From NCBI GenBank assembly GCA_023515795.1, contig JALGPX010000004.1, forward strand, positions 28,031 through 92,030: a stretch of 64,000 nucleotides of DNA, written 5' to 3'. The notes beneath the pieces are model-generated. The model did not search any database. It saw only the letters and a list, made by a program, of their open reading frames with translations, and was not told the origin of the DNA. Of the stretch, positions 10,584 to 21,800 are shown one piece after another. Made by a program: the position numbers and the translations under genes. Every line of letters begins with the position of its first letter. Position 1 is the stretch's first letter. Origin of the DNA: Amoeboaphelidium occidentale (Eukaryota; Aphelidiomycota; Aphelidea).

Positions 10584-11662
10584 TCAATATTTGGAACTGT
10601 ATGTTGGAGGTTGGGCTTTATATGCGCAGTTATATGCAGAAACTTGAAGATGTAAGTGAGATTTATTAATACTATTGGTAATCTCATTATTCTTAATAGA
10701 TTGGAGGACGTGATTGAATGATTCTAAGCGTGAATACTCACCAGTTTTCCAACAGGAGCCTGTAAAGACTTTTGATTCTTGTGGAAATCCACAAACTTTC
10801 AAAGGTTGATCACCTTAGCAAAGCTCCACTCAACACATTCTCGTACTTTAGACATCGACAATATGAACTGTTTTTGTTCAGCCGTTAATGCAGCTCCTGA
10901 AAATCCAGTTAACAAATATCGACTGTCGTGATATCCAGCATCGCCATAAATGAACAAATTTCCATCGTGTTCTTCATAATCGTAATTCTCTAAGGCTTTT
11001 GGCACACCAGACTCTCTCAGCATTTGAATGTCATGGGTCCTTCCTGATTCTGGTCCAGCCAAAGAGACGATTAAACCATCAGGTGCACAAACACCTTGGT
11101 ACTTTAAAGCAGTATACTTCTTATGACCGTTTTATGTTCCTTCCTGTAGTTGGCCCGGGCGACAAGTCCTTCTAACAGTCCCATCTATGAAGCCCCAACA
11201 ACCATTTAACGGGGATCCTTGCTCTTTAATGCAATTACAGTACATATTCATGCTGTCAATTGATACAACCTGAGAGAACTTGATATCTTCTTGATAGAAC
11301 TCGTAGATAATTTGTAGTGAAAAATTAAATATCCTGCTGACCCCTGTCGCTGATATGTTGAGCATGTATGCAACATCGTTAAGCGTTCCTGCACTACGCA
11401 ATCTCTTCAAAAACACGCATAATCCAACTTTAGCGTCGATCTTGTCACGATTACCTAGTATTAAGACATCAGGCAGTTGTAAAATAGCTTTCAGACGTAC
11501 AATATCAGCCTTACGCAAGTTAAAAGTCGCTCTAAAGTTCCCTTCTGGAAAGCTATCAAAGTCAAACATATGGCCAACCACGATAGGCTGGGTACGGTCT
11601 CTGCGCAGCGACATCCACCAATACGCCGCGGCATACATTTTTACTTTGTGAATAAACCTCAT
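10584..11662 (-). mobile_element. PIF/Harbinger DDE transposase pseudogene
   Basis: Reading leftward from the ATG at 11662, the frame shows the DDE_Tnp_4 pattern. It has LCVFLKRLRSAGTLNDV and ISATGVSRIFN (helix-turn-helix region), then GCWGFIDGTVRRTCRP (first catalytic Asp), YQGVCAPDGLI (second Asp), GPESGRTHD, and ECVEWSFAKVINL (catalytic Glu). Two in-frame stops interrupt it: TAA at 11134-11132 where a Tyr is usual before NGHKKY, and TGA just after VINL where a Trp is usual. A GTGAGT...CAAG intron may precede the last 19 codons ending near 10584. All catalytic acids survive, so the copy is fairly young. No Myb-like second gene or clear terminal repeats were found. Confidence 0.75.
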
Positions 11663-12069
11663 AGCTCGAATACTACGCGTTCTAGAGCTAGTTTGATTTT
11701 TCGCAAGATGTGGCTTTTATTTTCAGTTTTTGAATTCAAAATTCAACTTGTTTGTTCGGGGCTTCGCAGCATCTCTAATATCAGGGAATGTATAGAATTC
11801 TGAAGTGCAAAGACTACAAGACCTCAACTGGACACGATCTCATTGTGAAGGTTGTATCAGCAACTCATTACTTTTTAACCAGAGAAATATATCCCAGTTT
11901 CAATAGTCACGTCTGAGCCGAAAAATCAGTGACCGCTGCATCAAAGACGCAGCTCTATTTATCCTCAAAATATGTACTGTCGCACTTGGCACACTTGAAA
12001 CAACCAACCAATCACAGCGAGACTCCAAACAACATCTTGCCCAGCCCTTCCGTTTTCACAAGAACTAAA
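11663..12069. other. Intergenic upstream of prolyl hydroxylase
   Basis: Contains the upstream flank of the Harbinger pseudogene and the promoter region of the hydroxylase gene. Nothing specific was recognised. Confidence 0.4.
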
Positions 12070-13012
12070 ATGAAGGAATCAACAACCAAAACAGCAGCCC
12101 CAACCTCCTCCTCCTCCTCCTCCTCTTCAAATAACAAAATCTTTCATGATTACTTTAAAATTTTCCTGAATTATTTATTGGTCTTCATTGTGATTGCGTA
12201 CCTGCACTCAATCAAGTTGCCCCAGCTGATTGAGACTTTGTTAGAAGGCAAAGGGACAGGGATTGCGCCTATTACAAGATCAACAGCTTACAGCGCCACT
12301 ACGTCAGCTGCTGAATTCAATGACGTCACTTTCATGAAGAATTACAAGTGCAACAACTCTGTTGGTTACAGACTGAAGTTCCTAAAGAGAGATCCTCTAG
12401 TTATGCACCTTCAAGGATTCCTCCAACCGGGGGAAGCAGAGCATTTAATCTCCATAGGGAAGCCCCTGTACTTTAATACCCTTCCATGATACTAACTTTT
12501 CTGATAGAATGCAAAAGTCTACTGTGGCTGCTAAGGAACAGTATCATCCTGGTCGTACTTCCTTTAATGCTTTCCTTACAAGACAACATGATCCCGTAGT
12601 GCAGTGCATTGAACAGAGAGCGTCGCTGTTAACGCAGAAGCCTTTAAATACAATTGAACCTCTGCAAGTTGTTTGGTATCGCCACGGACAGAAGTATGAA
12701 CCGCATCATGATGCTTTCCTCAGATCGAATCCTGAATCAGAATCGGAACTGTCGCAGTGTGGTCAAAGGGAAACCACGCTGTTTGTTTACTTGAACACTG
12801 TCCCAGAGTCACAAGGAGGGCATACATCGTTTCCGGAATTGAGTCTAAAAGTTCCGGCCACGAAGAATGATGCTGCTTATTGGTATAATGTTCAGGTGAA
12901 TGGTGAAGATGATTTAAGAGTTCTGCACGGTGGGGATCCTGTTTACGGTAGCGACAATGTTGAAAAGTGGGGCCTAAACATTTGGATCAGAGAAAAGAAG
13001 TGTTACGAGTAA
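12070..13012 (+). CDS. Prolyl 4-hydroxylase-like 2OG/Fe(II) dioxygenase (2 exons)
   Basis: Exons 12070-12467 and 12508-13012 give 300 residues; the 40-nt intron has a GTACTT donor and a perfect TACTAAC branch site. A Ser-rich cytoplasmic head is followed by one membrane segment at about residues 34-52, so this is a type II ER/Golgi-lumen enzyme. The catalytic core has QKYEPHHDAF (the first iron-binding His-x-Asp), TTLFVYLN, and LHGGDPVYG plus EKWGLNIWIRE (distal His and the Lys that binds 2-oxoglutarate). It should hydroxylate proline residues of secreted or membrane proteins. Its stop overlaps the convergent prefoldin gene by 10 bp. Confidence 0.85.
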
Positions 13013-13428
13013 TGGGAAAATAAATTTATTGAAAGATCTGAAATATTCTTTTCCAGGTACTCTTTGGTCTTTTCCAGGATTCTGTAATTCCTGTCTTCCC
13101 TCTCTGCCTTTTGCTGCAGCTCTGAGACAAGAGTGGAAGCGCTATTGGGATAAGCAATGAAACATTTACCACAGCTGCGCCACATTTTAAGTTCTGCTCC
13201 TTTAGGCTGTTGCTGTTGTAGGGATTCGATGGATTGGCTCGTCACTTTGCTTATTCTGCTGTCCCTCAGTCTCAATTGCATTTCCCCTCTGCACGCGTTC
13301 AATTGTTTCTGTAGCGATTGTAATTTCACCAAAGACTGTTAAATTGTTAGACTCTAATTAACTACTAAGATTTAGAAAACCTTTTTGGTGTCTTCGTCCA
13401 ATTCCTGCTGCTGCTGATTGGCACTCAT
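13003..13428 (-). CDS. PFD1: Prefoldin subunit 1-like (2 exons)
   Basis: Exons 13428-13381 and 13335-13003, split by a 45-nt intron with a GTTTTC donor, give 126 residues, near the usual size. The protein is two long amphipathic helices joined by a short hairpin region, SCGKCFIAY, which matches the conserved vGkmFi segment of beta-class prefoldins. The N-terminus is Gln-rich (MSANQQQQELDED). Prefoldin hands nascent actin and tubulin to the CCT chaperonin in the cytosol. The first exon supplies the only plausible ATG. Subunit 1 fits better than other beta-class subunits, but this is by eye. Confidence 0.7.
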
Positions 13429-13457
13429 CTATTATTGTAAAAAATATCTCGATCCCG

Positions 13458-13813
13458 TTTATCGCGCAGAGCTCCGGCTGAAGTATCTACATGCTGCGAG
13501 CTCTGGAGTGCGAATGCGCTTTCTTAAAGGGGGTATATCTAGCTCGCTCTGAATCCTGCAATTTTATGTTCATTCTGTTCACATGAGCTGAAACAGACAA
13601 AGTTTTGGGCGGTTAAAATCTGCAATTCAGATTGCTTAACTGTTTTGAACAGGGACATCAACGCTGCACGAAATATCAGACAGGTGATTATGCTTGCATA
13701 TTTACTTGTACAGTCTCCACCAGCGTAGCCGAGAAATCGTGCGATTCGTGTAAAGCTCTTCTAAGTAAGATTTGGTTTTATTTGAACTAATCCTGTAGCG
13801 AAGTGCCAGTTAT
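13458..13813 (+). repeat. Dispersed repeat, copy 1 (long-tail type A)
   Basis: Starts with TTTATCGCGCAGAGCTCC, then a stem region (GAGCT...GAGCTC arms around ATGCTGC), the block TTTCTTAAAGGGGGTATATC, and a tail ending in the complement of ATAACTGGCACTTCGCTACA. The tail matches copy 4 (63041-63502) nearly throughout, except that copy 4 has about 110 bp more between two TGTC words. The distal end abuts the stop codon of the beta'-COP gene at 13814. Confidence 0.8.
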
Positions 13814-16800
13814 TCACATGTTTAGTATTTCATCAAGTTCATCATCGCCCGTGCTGTGAACGATTTTTTGTTGATCATTTGGAGATAGTTGAGTAAAATT
13901 ATTTGTACTTGCTGCGGTAGTAGAAGTGTCAACAAGTAAATCATCCAAGTCATCTACAGCAGGAGTAACTTTAACAGGTGCAGCAGGAACATTGACTGAT
14001 GCTAATGGATGTCTGTTACTACCTCCCTGCTGCTGCTGCTGCTGTTGAAGATTATCAGTTGAGGCATATGATATCTCGCTTACTAGATCTTCTACTTGTT
14101 CTGATTCGCCCTTGTTGCTTCCAGTGCCTGTAGTGTTTACTTCCATGCTAATTAGAGACATATTGTCTGATATTCCATCAAATTCCTCACCAAAACCTTC
14201 TGCTGTAAGTCTAGAATTAGATTTAGAAGTAGCAGGGTTCGAGTGATGCTGGTGTTTAGGAGGAAGAGTGTATGGGATAGCATTGGTAGGATTATTAAGA
14301 GGAGACTTCATTGGGCTGGAAGTAGTAGAAGGAGGTTTAGCTGCTCCTGTTGGAGCAGGTGGTTTCTTTTCTTCTGGTTTTGCTGTCACTGGAGGAGAAA
14401 TAACTTGTTCATTCTTTTGTAAAGGAGACACTGCTTCTGTTGCTGTTGGAGTTACTGAAACCTTCTGCTGCTGCTGTTTAATCGCTATTGCTTGCTGCAT
14501 TAATTCTGTTACACTTGGTAATTCTTGTTCATTTGGGAATCTTGATTTTGCCATTTGTACTGGATCACTTTCTATACGTCTCTTCCATTCTGGTAGAGAA
14601 ACACTTTGTTTTCCTCCTGCTCCGGCAGAAGACATGCCCATTTCTGCTAGTAAAGCATACTTGAAATCAGGGAATAGATTCTCATATTCACAAGGATCAC
14701 TCAGAGCTTCAGCCCACTTCTTTTCTGTTTGTTTTGCACTCAATTCATCTTTCCATAATTGTACTACACGCGGACAATGGCTTGGAATGTATGTTCTTGC
14801 GAATAAAGCAGCTTCCTGAAGTCTTCCTGTTCTAATTAATAGTTCAAGACATTGTTCAGGTTGATTAGATAAGAAATAGCATAGAAAAGTTAAATTTGTC
14901 TTTCCTGCTGCTTCCGAATCTTTTGCCAACTGTAGTACCTCCTTGCACTGACCGGTTGCATGGTAAAGCATCAACAAACTATCGAAATCTTTTGCCTTCT
15001 TCAAACATTCTAATCCCATTTCCAATCTCCATTCTTGCAAAGCGAAATCACCAACTTGTTTCCATTTCATTTCCTGATCCAACTTCTGGGCAATCTCATA
15101 AGCAATTTCAATTTTGCGTAACTGCAGAGCCAAGTCGAAACGATGCTCAATATCAGTTGTAACTTCCATTGCCATTTCACGCAATGCACCATTCTCAATT
15201 TGTTCCAAGAATCTGGCAGCTTTGTTTCTTTGTTCATTACTCAAAGATGGCAATACACGCTGGCATGTCTGGAAATCTTTGCGCATAACAGCTGTTTGAT
15301 ATTCCAATACTTGCAAGGACAAATTGTATGCAAACACATTGAAGTCTTTATCAGCCACCAATACTTTACTTTCTTTTGGCATGTATCCCAACAAATACTT
15401 TGAAGTATCAAAATGAGAAATGGTATTGACTTGACTGCCAATGAGGTAATTCAAACGGTTTGTTGCAGTAACATAAATAAAACAATCACCGATCCAGCAT
15501 CCACTCTTTACATTATCGCTAATTTCAAGCTTCACATCAAAGCCGCTCTCAACTCCGGCTTCCTTGTTTGCTCTAGACTCATCCGCCAAAGCATTCTCAA
15601 CTTCTTCCTTGTTGTACTTCAGAATATAGAATGTCTCTTCTGTGCAAATACAAACAAGATCAGAATTATCACTCCAGTAAACATTCTTTGCATTAACATC
15701 AATTCTTCTGACCAAATAGCCGGTGTTCCAGTCGTAAAAACACAAAAAATTCTGACCTTTAAGTGCAAGCAATTCACCACCATCCAATCCGTCGCAAGTG
15801 AATGGAGGCTTTATAACATGACGCTCCTTGAAGTTCTTGAACGTAGTAATCTTTTGAGTTGATTCACGAACAGCATACTCATTAGAATCTTTCTGCCAGA
15901 CAAACTCTAACCCATTACCGAAACTCTTGTTACGCCAGCTGAGAGCAGTGTAAATGATGTATTCACCATCACCACAAACAACAGCAAAACGACCATTAGG
16001 AGAATGTTTCAAAGATTGTGGGAATACCTCACAGTTGCCCAAATCTTTTGTAATCAAAGTAACTCTATCGCCGTCTGATAGTCCAACCAAATCTTGACTC
16101 TGAACATGAGCGGTTTGTATTTCATTGTGACGTGCCCAAATGAGTTTTCCTGTCTGATCCATAGAGATTGACGGTTCTTCTTTACCCAGTCTCAATACGA
16201 CAGTTCCTTCATCGTAACCAAGAGCAACAGCATTATTTCCTTTTCTGCAAGCGATACACCAAACACGATCAAACCCATAATTCAAAGAATTTTCCAAACG
16301 ATAAGTGTTTGCATGCCATAACTTTACAGTACCATCTTCACTACCAGAAATGATAATGGGCAAATCTGGATGAAAGCAAGTGAAACAAACATTCTGAGAG
16401 TGTCCTTCAAGGGTCTGAACACAAGTTTTGTTCTGATAATCCCAAACTTAAAATTAGCGCTATAAACGCAACAATAAGTAACTTACTCTTTACCAACTTA
16501 TCATCAGCCCCAGACACCAAATAAGGCTTCTCGCCACCATGATAATAATCAACCCAATTGACACCCTTCTCATGCCCTTCCAAAGTATAATTTGGAGTAG
16601 AAGAGCCAATGTTCCAAACCTTAATGGTCTTGTCTAGGGAAGCTGTAGCAAAAGTATTAGAGTCCTACACCAAAGAAGAAAAGTGTAAAGCACACATAAA
16701 CTTGAAGTAAATCAAACCTTGGGATTGAACACTACAGACATGATATAATGCGTATGCCCTTCAAACACCATAATATTCTTCCAGCCCTTCTCCCAGTCCC

Positions 16801-17268
16801 ACAGTTTAATCAAAGAATCATCAGCGCAGGACAAAATGTACGGCTGCGACGGGTGGCATGCGATGGATCGAATGTAATCAACATGCGCCTCAAAAGCATG
16901 AACCTTCTCGTGGGTGTTGTAATTGAATATGCGCAGGTAAAAGTCATCCGTACCAACGATAAACCAATTCTTTCTTGCAATGAACTTTCCTGTTCTCGCT
17001 GGCAACGAAGAAGCCTCAAATGTTTTCACAAGCGTCTGAGTTTCATAATTCCAAATGTGCACCTGACCATTGTAAAGGGAAACCAAAAGCCAGGGCTCTG
17101 AAGGGTGGAAGTCTACACATTTGACTCTGTCTGATCTTGCAGTTAATGTTTTCTATGTTGGATTAGGGTTCAGCTCTTCTGTTAGGGTTCAAGCTTACTT
17201 TGATTTCCAGTTTAAGAACCTTCACAGGAACGAGTTAGGGTTTAAAGAATCTTTTAAAAGTTTACCAT
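13814..17268 (-). CDS. SEC27: Coatomer subunit beta' (beta'-COP, Sec27) (5 exons)
   Basis: Exons 17268-17266 (the ATG alone), 17219-17199, 17152-16718, 16664-16487 and 16446-13814 give 1089 residues. The spliced start reads [19 protein letters not shown], matching beta'-COP N-termini, and is followed by WD40 repeats ([50 protein letters not shown]) and the coatomer WD-associated alpha-solenoid. The tail beyond about residue 820 is Ser/Gln/Pro-rich and longer than in most relatives. Beta'-COP binds dilysine cargo signals in COPI vesicles that run from Golgi to ER. Introns are 46, 46, 53 and 40 nt. Confidence 0.93.
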
Positions 17269-17818
17269 TTTGTTTTATTTTTCTGCTCAGGTCGTTACTT
17301 TAAAAAGTTGCAGCAGCGAACTCAGTCGTTGTTTGAAATGCAAAATCCCCAAAGCGAGCCGATCAAGCTGCTTATGCGCTGTTTCATCTTTAAATCTCTA
17401 AGAAAGAAGTTTATTTGCTATTCATAAATCTTTTCATAGTATCAGCATGGGAGACAGAGTATTACGGTATTGCTCTTCCATGTATGCGATCAGGTACACG
17501 AGGTTTTCGGCTTCTGCAGGTAGACGTGACAAGCTAATGCGGTCAGCAGTTGTTGTTGGGACCCTCAATTAGGACCTTTAATGTATTCGTGTCTTATGGA
17601 TCTATGATTGTTTCCTGCTTTTAAGTTCTGTGAAACCGCGACTCTGATATTCACATGTCACACTTTCAGGTGATATTGATTAAACTAGTTTATCATTTGG
17701 ATCGTTTAAGCAGAGCTGTGGCTACACATTCCCAGCTGATAATTCCCTCCGGTTGATCGCGTGTATTTTGGCCGAAACATTGTCTGCGCCACACCTGTGC
17801 GCTTTCTTCACGCTTATC
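17269..17818. other. Divergent promoter region of SEC27 and TSC13
   Basis: About 550 bp between two divergent start codons. It contains a short orphan reading frame on the minus strand (listed separately); otherwise no feature was recognised. Confidence 0.5.
17434..17568 (-). CDS. Possible terminal exon of a small unrecognised gene
   Basis: A 44-codon frame without an ATG ends at TGA 17436-17434 and encodes an amphipathic stretch that includes LSRLPAEAENLVYLIAYMEE. An AATAAA signal follows about 20 bp downstream (17415-17410), and an AG acceptor preceded by CTAAT lies at its upstream end. Protein-like composition and a poly(A) signal suggest a last exon, but no first exon could be found and it may be chance. 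Confidence 0.22.
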   Translation of the reverse strand: MRVPTTTADRISLSRLPAEAENLVYLIAYMEEQYRNTLSPMLIL

Positions 17819-18857
17819 ATGTCTATCGAGCAAGAACCGCAAGTGCAACAGAAGAAAGCCACAGGGAACGCAGCTTCTTCGCAAGAGGCCCTCGATTTGC
17901 TGGTCCAGACCCGTTCCGGAAAGAAGGTATGCAATTTGACTTTGCCAGCGGACGCAACTGTTGATGATTTGAGCAGCTTATTCTACACTGAAATGTTTCC
18001 AAAGTATCATCCATCCCGTCAGTGGTTCACATATTCCTCTGCCCAGAACACGAAGCCTGTTCATTTGGAATCTGGTAAATCGCTGAGCTTTTATGGGATC
18101 AGCCCAGCCGAGCGTGCCACTATTGTTTTCAAGGATTTGGGGCCACAAATCAGTTGGAAAGTTGTGTTCCTTGTTGAGTACTTTGGACCTCTGTTCATTC
18201 ATCCGTTGGTTTACTTCTTGAGGTTTGGCACTGGTGCTGGCGAGGTTTCTGCGTCTGCTGTTCAGTTGATGATTCTGGGCATGATGGTGTTTCACTTTGC
18301 CAAGAGGGAATATGAGACGCTTTTCATTCACAGGTTCTCCCATGGGACTATGCCAATTATGAACATCTTCAAGAATTCCTTTCATTATTGGATTCTGAGT
18401 GGTTTATGGTTCGCGCTGGAGGCTTATACTCCTTCTTTTGCTAAAGCTACTGCAGGTAATTTTACTCCTTTTCTCTTGTTTCGCTCTAAACTTTACAGGA
18501 CCATTGACTGGTTTCCATTATGCTGCTCTTGCCGTGTTTGTTTGGGCTGAATTGTCAAACTTATCGACACACGTTACTTTGAGGAATTTAAGACCTGCGG
18601 GAACAAAAGTCAGAAAGATTCCTTATGGTTACGGGTTTGATGCTCCTTTCAATTTATCATCTCCGAATTACTTCTTTGAGACTATTGCTTGGTTGGCTGT
18701 ATTTGCTGTAGCTAGGACACCTGGTTGCTTTGTTTTCTTGTTGGCTGCTGTTTATCAAATGTATGTTTGGGCATTGAAGAAACACAGAAACTACAAGAAA
18801 GAGTTTGGTGCTGAGTATCCAAAGGGAAGAAAAGCTATGTTTCCTTTTATGGCTTAA
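17819..18857 (+). CDS. TSC13: Very-long-chain trans-2-enoyl-CoA reductase Tsc13 (2 exons)
   Basis: Exons 17819-18455 and 18499-18857 give 331 residues. The intron is 43 nt (GTAATT...ACAG). A ubiquitin-like N-terminal domain (about residues 30-110) is followed by several membrane segments and the steroid 5-alpha-reductase C-terminal domain with IPYGYGFDAPFNLSSPNY and the final KKHRNYKKEF and YPKGRKAMFPFMA signature. The enzyme does the last step of the fatty-acid elongation cycle in the ER, supplying very-long-chain acyl-CoA for sphingolipids; a sphingosine-1-phosphate lyase gene lies 36 kb away. The ATG at 17819 was chosen because upstream in-frame sequence lacks an ATG. The stop is 31 bp from that of convergent PYC. 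Confidence 0.93.
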
Positions 18858-18888
18858 ACGGATAAATGAATGAAAGAATATTTCTTTG

Positions 18889-21800
18889 TTATATTTTTTT
18901 AATAGTGCATATCAAGTCAGAGGCATTCAAGGAATCATTTTCTTTAACGAAAAGGTCACCTATTACTCCGTTTACAGGACTTGACACAACAGTTTCCATC
19001 TTCATGGCAGACAACACACAAATAGGATCACCAAGATTCACCTTTGAGCCTTCTTTGACTCGAATTTCAACAACAACACCAGACATTGGAGATCCTAAAT
19101 CACCAGGCTTTCCAGGATCTGCTTTAGGCCTGGCAACATGTTCAACAGAAGCAGAACGATCTGTTACTGCAATCACACGAGACTCTCCGTTCAGTAAAAA
19201 GAAAACATCCCTTGTTCCATTCACTGGATTCGTAGCACCAAGAGCAACAAGTTTGATTATCAATGTCTTGCCTGGCTCAATGTGAACCATTATTTCTTCT
19301 CCTTGGTTCAATGGTGATAAGAAATAGCGAGTTGGAAGAATCGATAAGTCGCCATACTTTGAAACAGTATTCATGTAATCAGTAAACACTTGAGGATAGA
19401 TGGCGGCTGATATGACATCTTCCTCCTTTAAACATTCTTTACCGTACTTGGTGACAAGAGATTCCTTTAACTCATTCAAATCTAGAGGTTTCATCGATTT
19501 TCCTGGTCTTCCCTCAATTTTCGGCAAGCTCTTTACAATTTTGCTTCTCAAAGGCTCAGGGAAACCATATGGTGGAATTCCAAGATATCCTTGGAAGAAC
19601 TCAATGACGCTCTTTGGGAAACTTAATGTTTCAGCTTTTGCCAACACTTCTTCACTGCTCAATTTGTTTGCAACCAAGAACTGTGCAAAATCTCCAACCA
19701 CCTTTGAAGACGGTGTTACTTTGATGATATCGCCACAGAGTTGATTTGCAAGTCGATAAGCCTTCTTAATTTCAATCCATTGCTCTCCTAGGCCAAGAGA
19801 TGATGCTTGAAATAACAAGTTAGTGTACTGACCTCCAGGCATTTCATGTTCATAAACTTCAGAAGATGGAGAATTAACTTGAGGGTCAAAGCATTGATAA
19901 AGTAATCTAACTTGCTCCCAATAGCCATTCAATATTTGCATTTCATTAATTGAAATGCCAGTATCCAAATTTGTTCCTTGAGTTGCTGCTAAAAATGCTC
20001 CCATGCAAGGCTGACTTGTGACTCCTGACATGCTGTCAATAGCAAGATCAACAATATCAGCACCTGACTCTGCTGCTTGCAACATTGCAGAGACACCATT
20101 ACCAGCAGTGTCATGAGTGTGAATATGAATAGGTAAATTCGGAAACTTTTCTCTGATTGCCGAGACAAGAAGTTTTGCAGCTCTTGGTTTCAACAAACCA
20201 GCCATGTCTTTTATACCAAGAATGTGGATTCCATAATCAACCAGTTGTTGTGTTAAATCCAAGAAATACTTCAAGTCATAACGAGTTCTTGTCTTGTCAC
20301 AAACATCACCAGTGTAGCAGATTGTTCCTTCTACGACACCTCCTGCAGCTTTGACGGCATCAATGCCAATTTTCAGATTCTCCATATAATTCAGAGAGTC
20401 AAAAATACGGAAAACGTCTACTCCGCATTCTTTCGCGTGTTTACAAAACTCGTATATAACATTATCAGGATACGAAGTATAACCAACAGCATTAGCTCCA
20501 CGAATGAGCATTTGGAACGGAATATTCGGACATAGTTTTCTTAATGCTTTCAATCTATCCCACGGACACTCATGTAAAAATCTCAAGCAAACATCAAATG
20601 TTGCACCTCCCCACATTTCAATGGCAAAAGCATTTGACATGATGTGAGACGTCAAAGGAGCGACTCTTGCCATATCAACAGTTCTGACTCTTGTTGCTAA
20701 CAAGCTTTGATGGGCATCTCTCCAGGTAGTATCCATGATCAATAAACCTTTATGATTGCGAACAGCTTTGGCGAATTCTTCTGGTCCTTTCTGCAATAGA
20801 ATTTGTCTCCAGCCTCCTTGACTTGGTTCTTTAGGAGTCAAATGTGCATCAGATGGAAGACTTGGTGGTAATGGTAGAACAAACGATGGTTCCTTATCTC
20901 TCAAACCTGGTTCTCCTTGTTGACCTTTGATTGATGAACCATTAACAGCCATGTCTGCCAAATAACATAATAACTTCTGAGCTCTGTTCTTAGAATAAGC
21001 CATAGAAAATAATTGAGGAGTATCATCAATGAAAGTTGTCCAAACATCACCAGCAATGAAAGTCTCATGGTTAATCAAGTTCTTAAGAAAAGGAATATTT
21101 GTTTTGACTCCTCTTATTCTAAACTCAGCTAGAGCTCTCAACACCTTTCTTCTTGCAATTTCATATGTGTTTCCAGTGCAAGTAACTTTAACTAGCAGAG
21201 AGTCGTAATGCGGAGTAATTGATGCACCAGCGTATCCTGCTCCTCCGTCCAGACGAACACCTTGACCACCAGCGGAGCGATAAACATCAATCTTGCCGGT
21301 ATCTGGCGAGAATCCATTTGTTGGATCTTCAGTGGTTATTCTGCACTGAATTGCATGACCTCTAACTGTTACACTTTCCTGCAATAATCCCAAATCAACC
21401 AAAGTAGCACCACCAGCAATCTTGATCTGAGCAGCTACAATATCAAGTCCTGTAATTTCTTCTGTGATGGTATGTTCAACTTGAATTCTTGGATTTATCT
21501 CAATGAAATAATGGCGATTTTGTGCATCAACCAAAAACTCTGCCGTGCCAGCATTCTGGTACTTGACATACTTGGCCAATTTCAAAGCATCATCCAAAAT
21601 CTTCTTTCTTGTTTCAAATGGAAGATTAGTGGCTGGAGCAACTTCAACTACTTTCTGATGTCTTCTTTGTACAGAACAGTCTCTCTCAAACAAATGAATG
21701 ATATTTCCCTCCTTATCACCCAACAATTGAACTTCAATGTGTTTTGGTCTTTCTAAAAAGCGTTCCACAAACACTGTTCCATCACCAAAAGACTGCAGCG

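Noticed and set aside
10799-11134. Reassigned stop codons (TAA as Tyr, TGA as Trp) suggested by the Harbinger and Lon frames
   Set aside because: The conserved host genes end at TAA, TAG or TGA where expected and do not use them internally, so the standard code holds. The stops are mutations or errors.
13900-14100. CRISPR-like array or microsatellite from CTGCTGCTG runs in the SEC27 tail
   Set aside because: These are coding CAG/CTG runs for poly-Gln in the disordered tail; there are no spacers or regular repeats.
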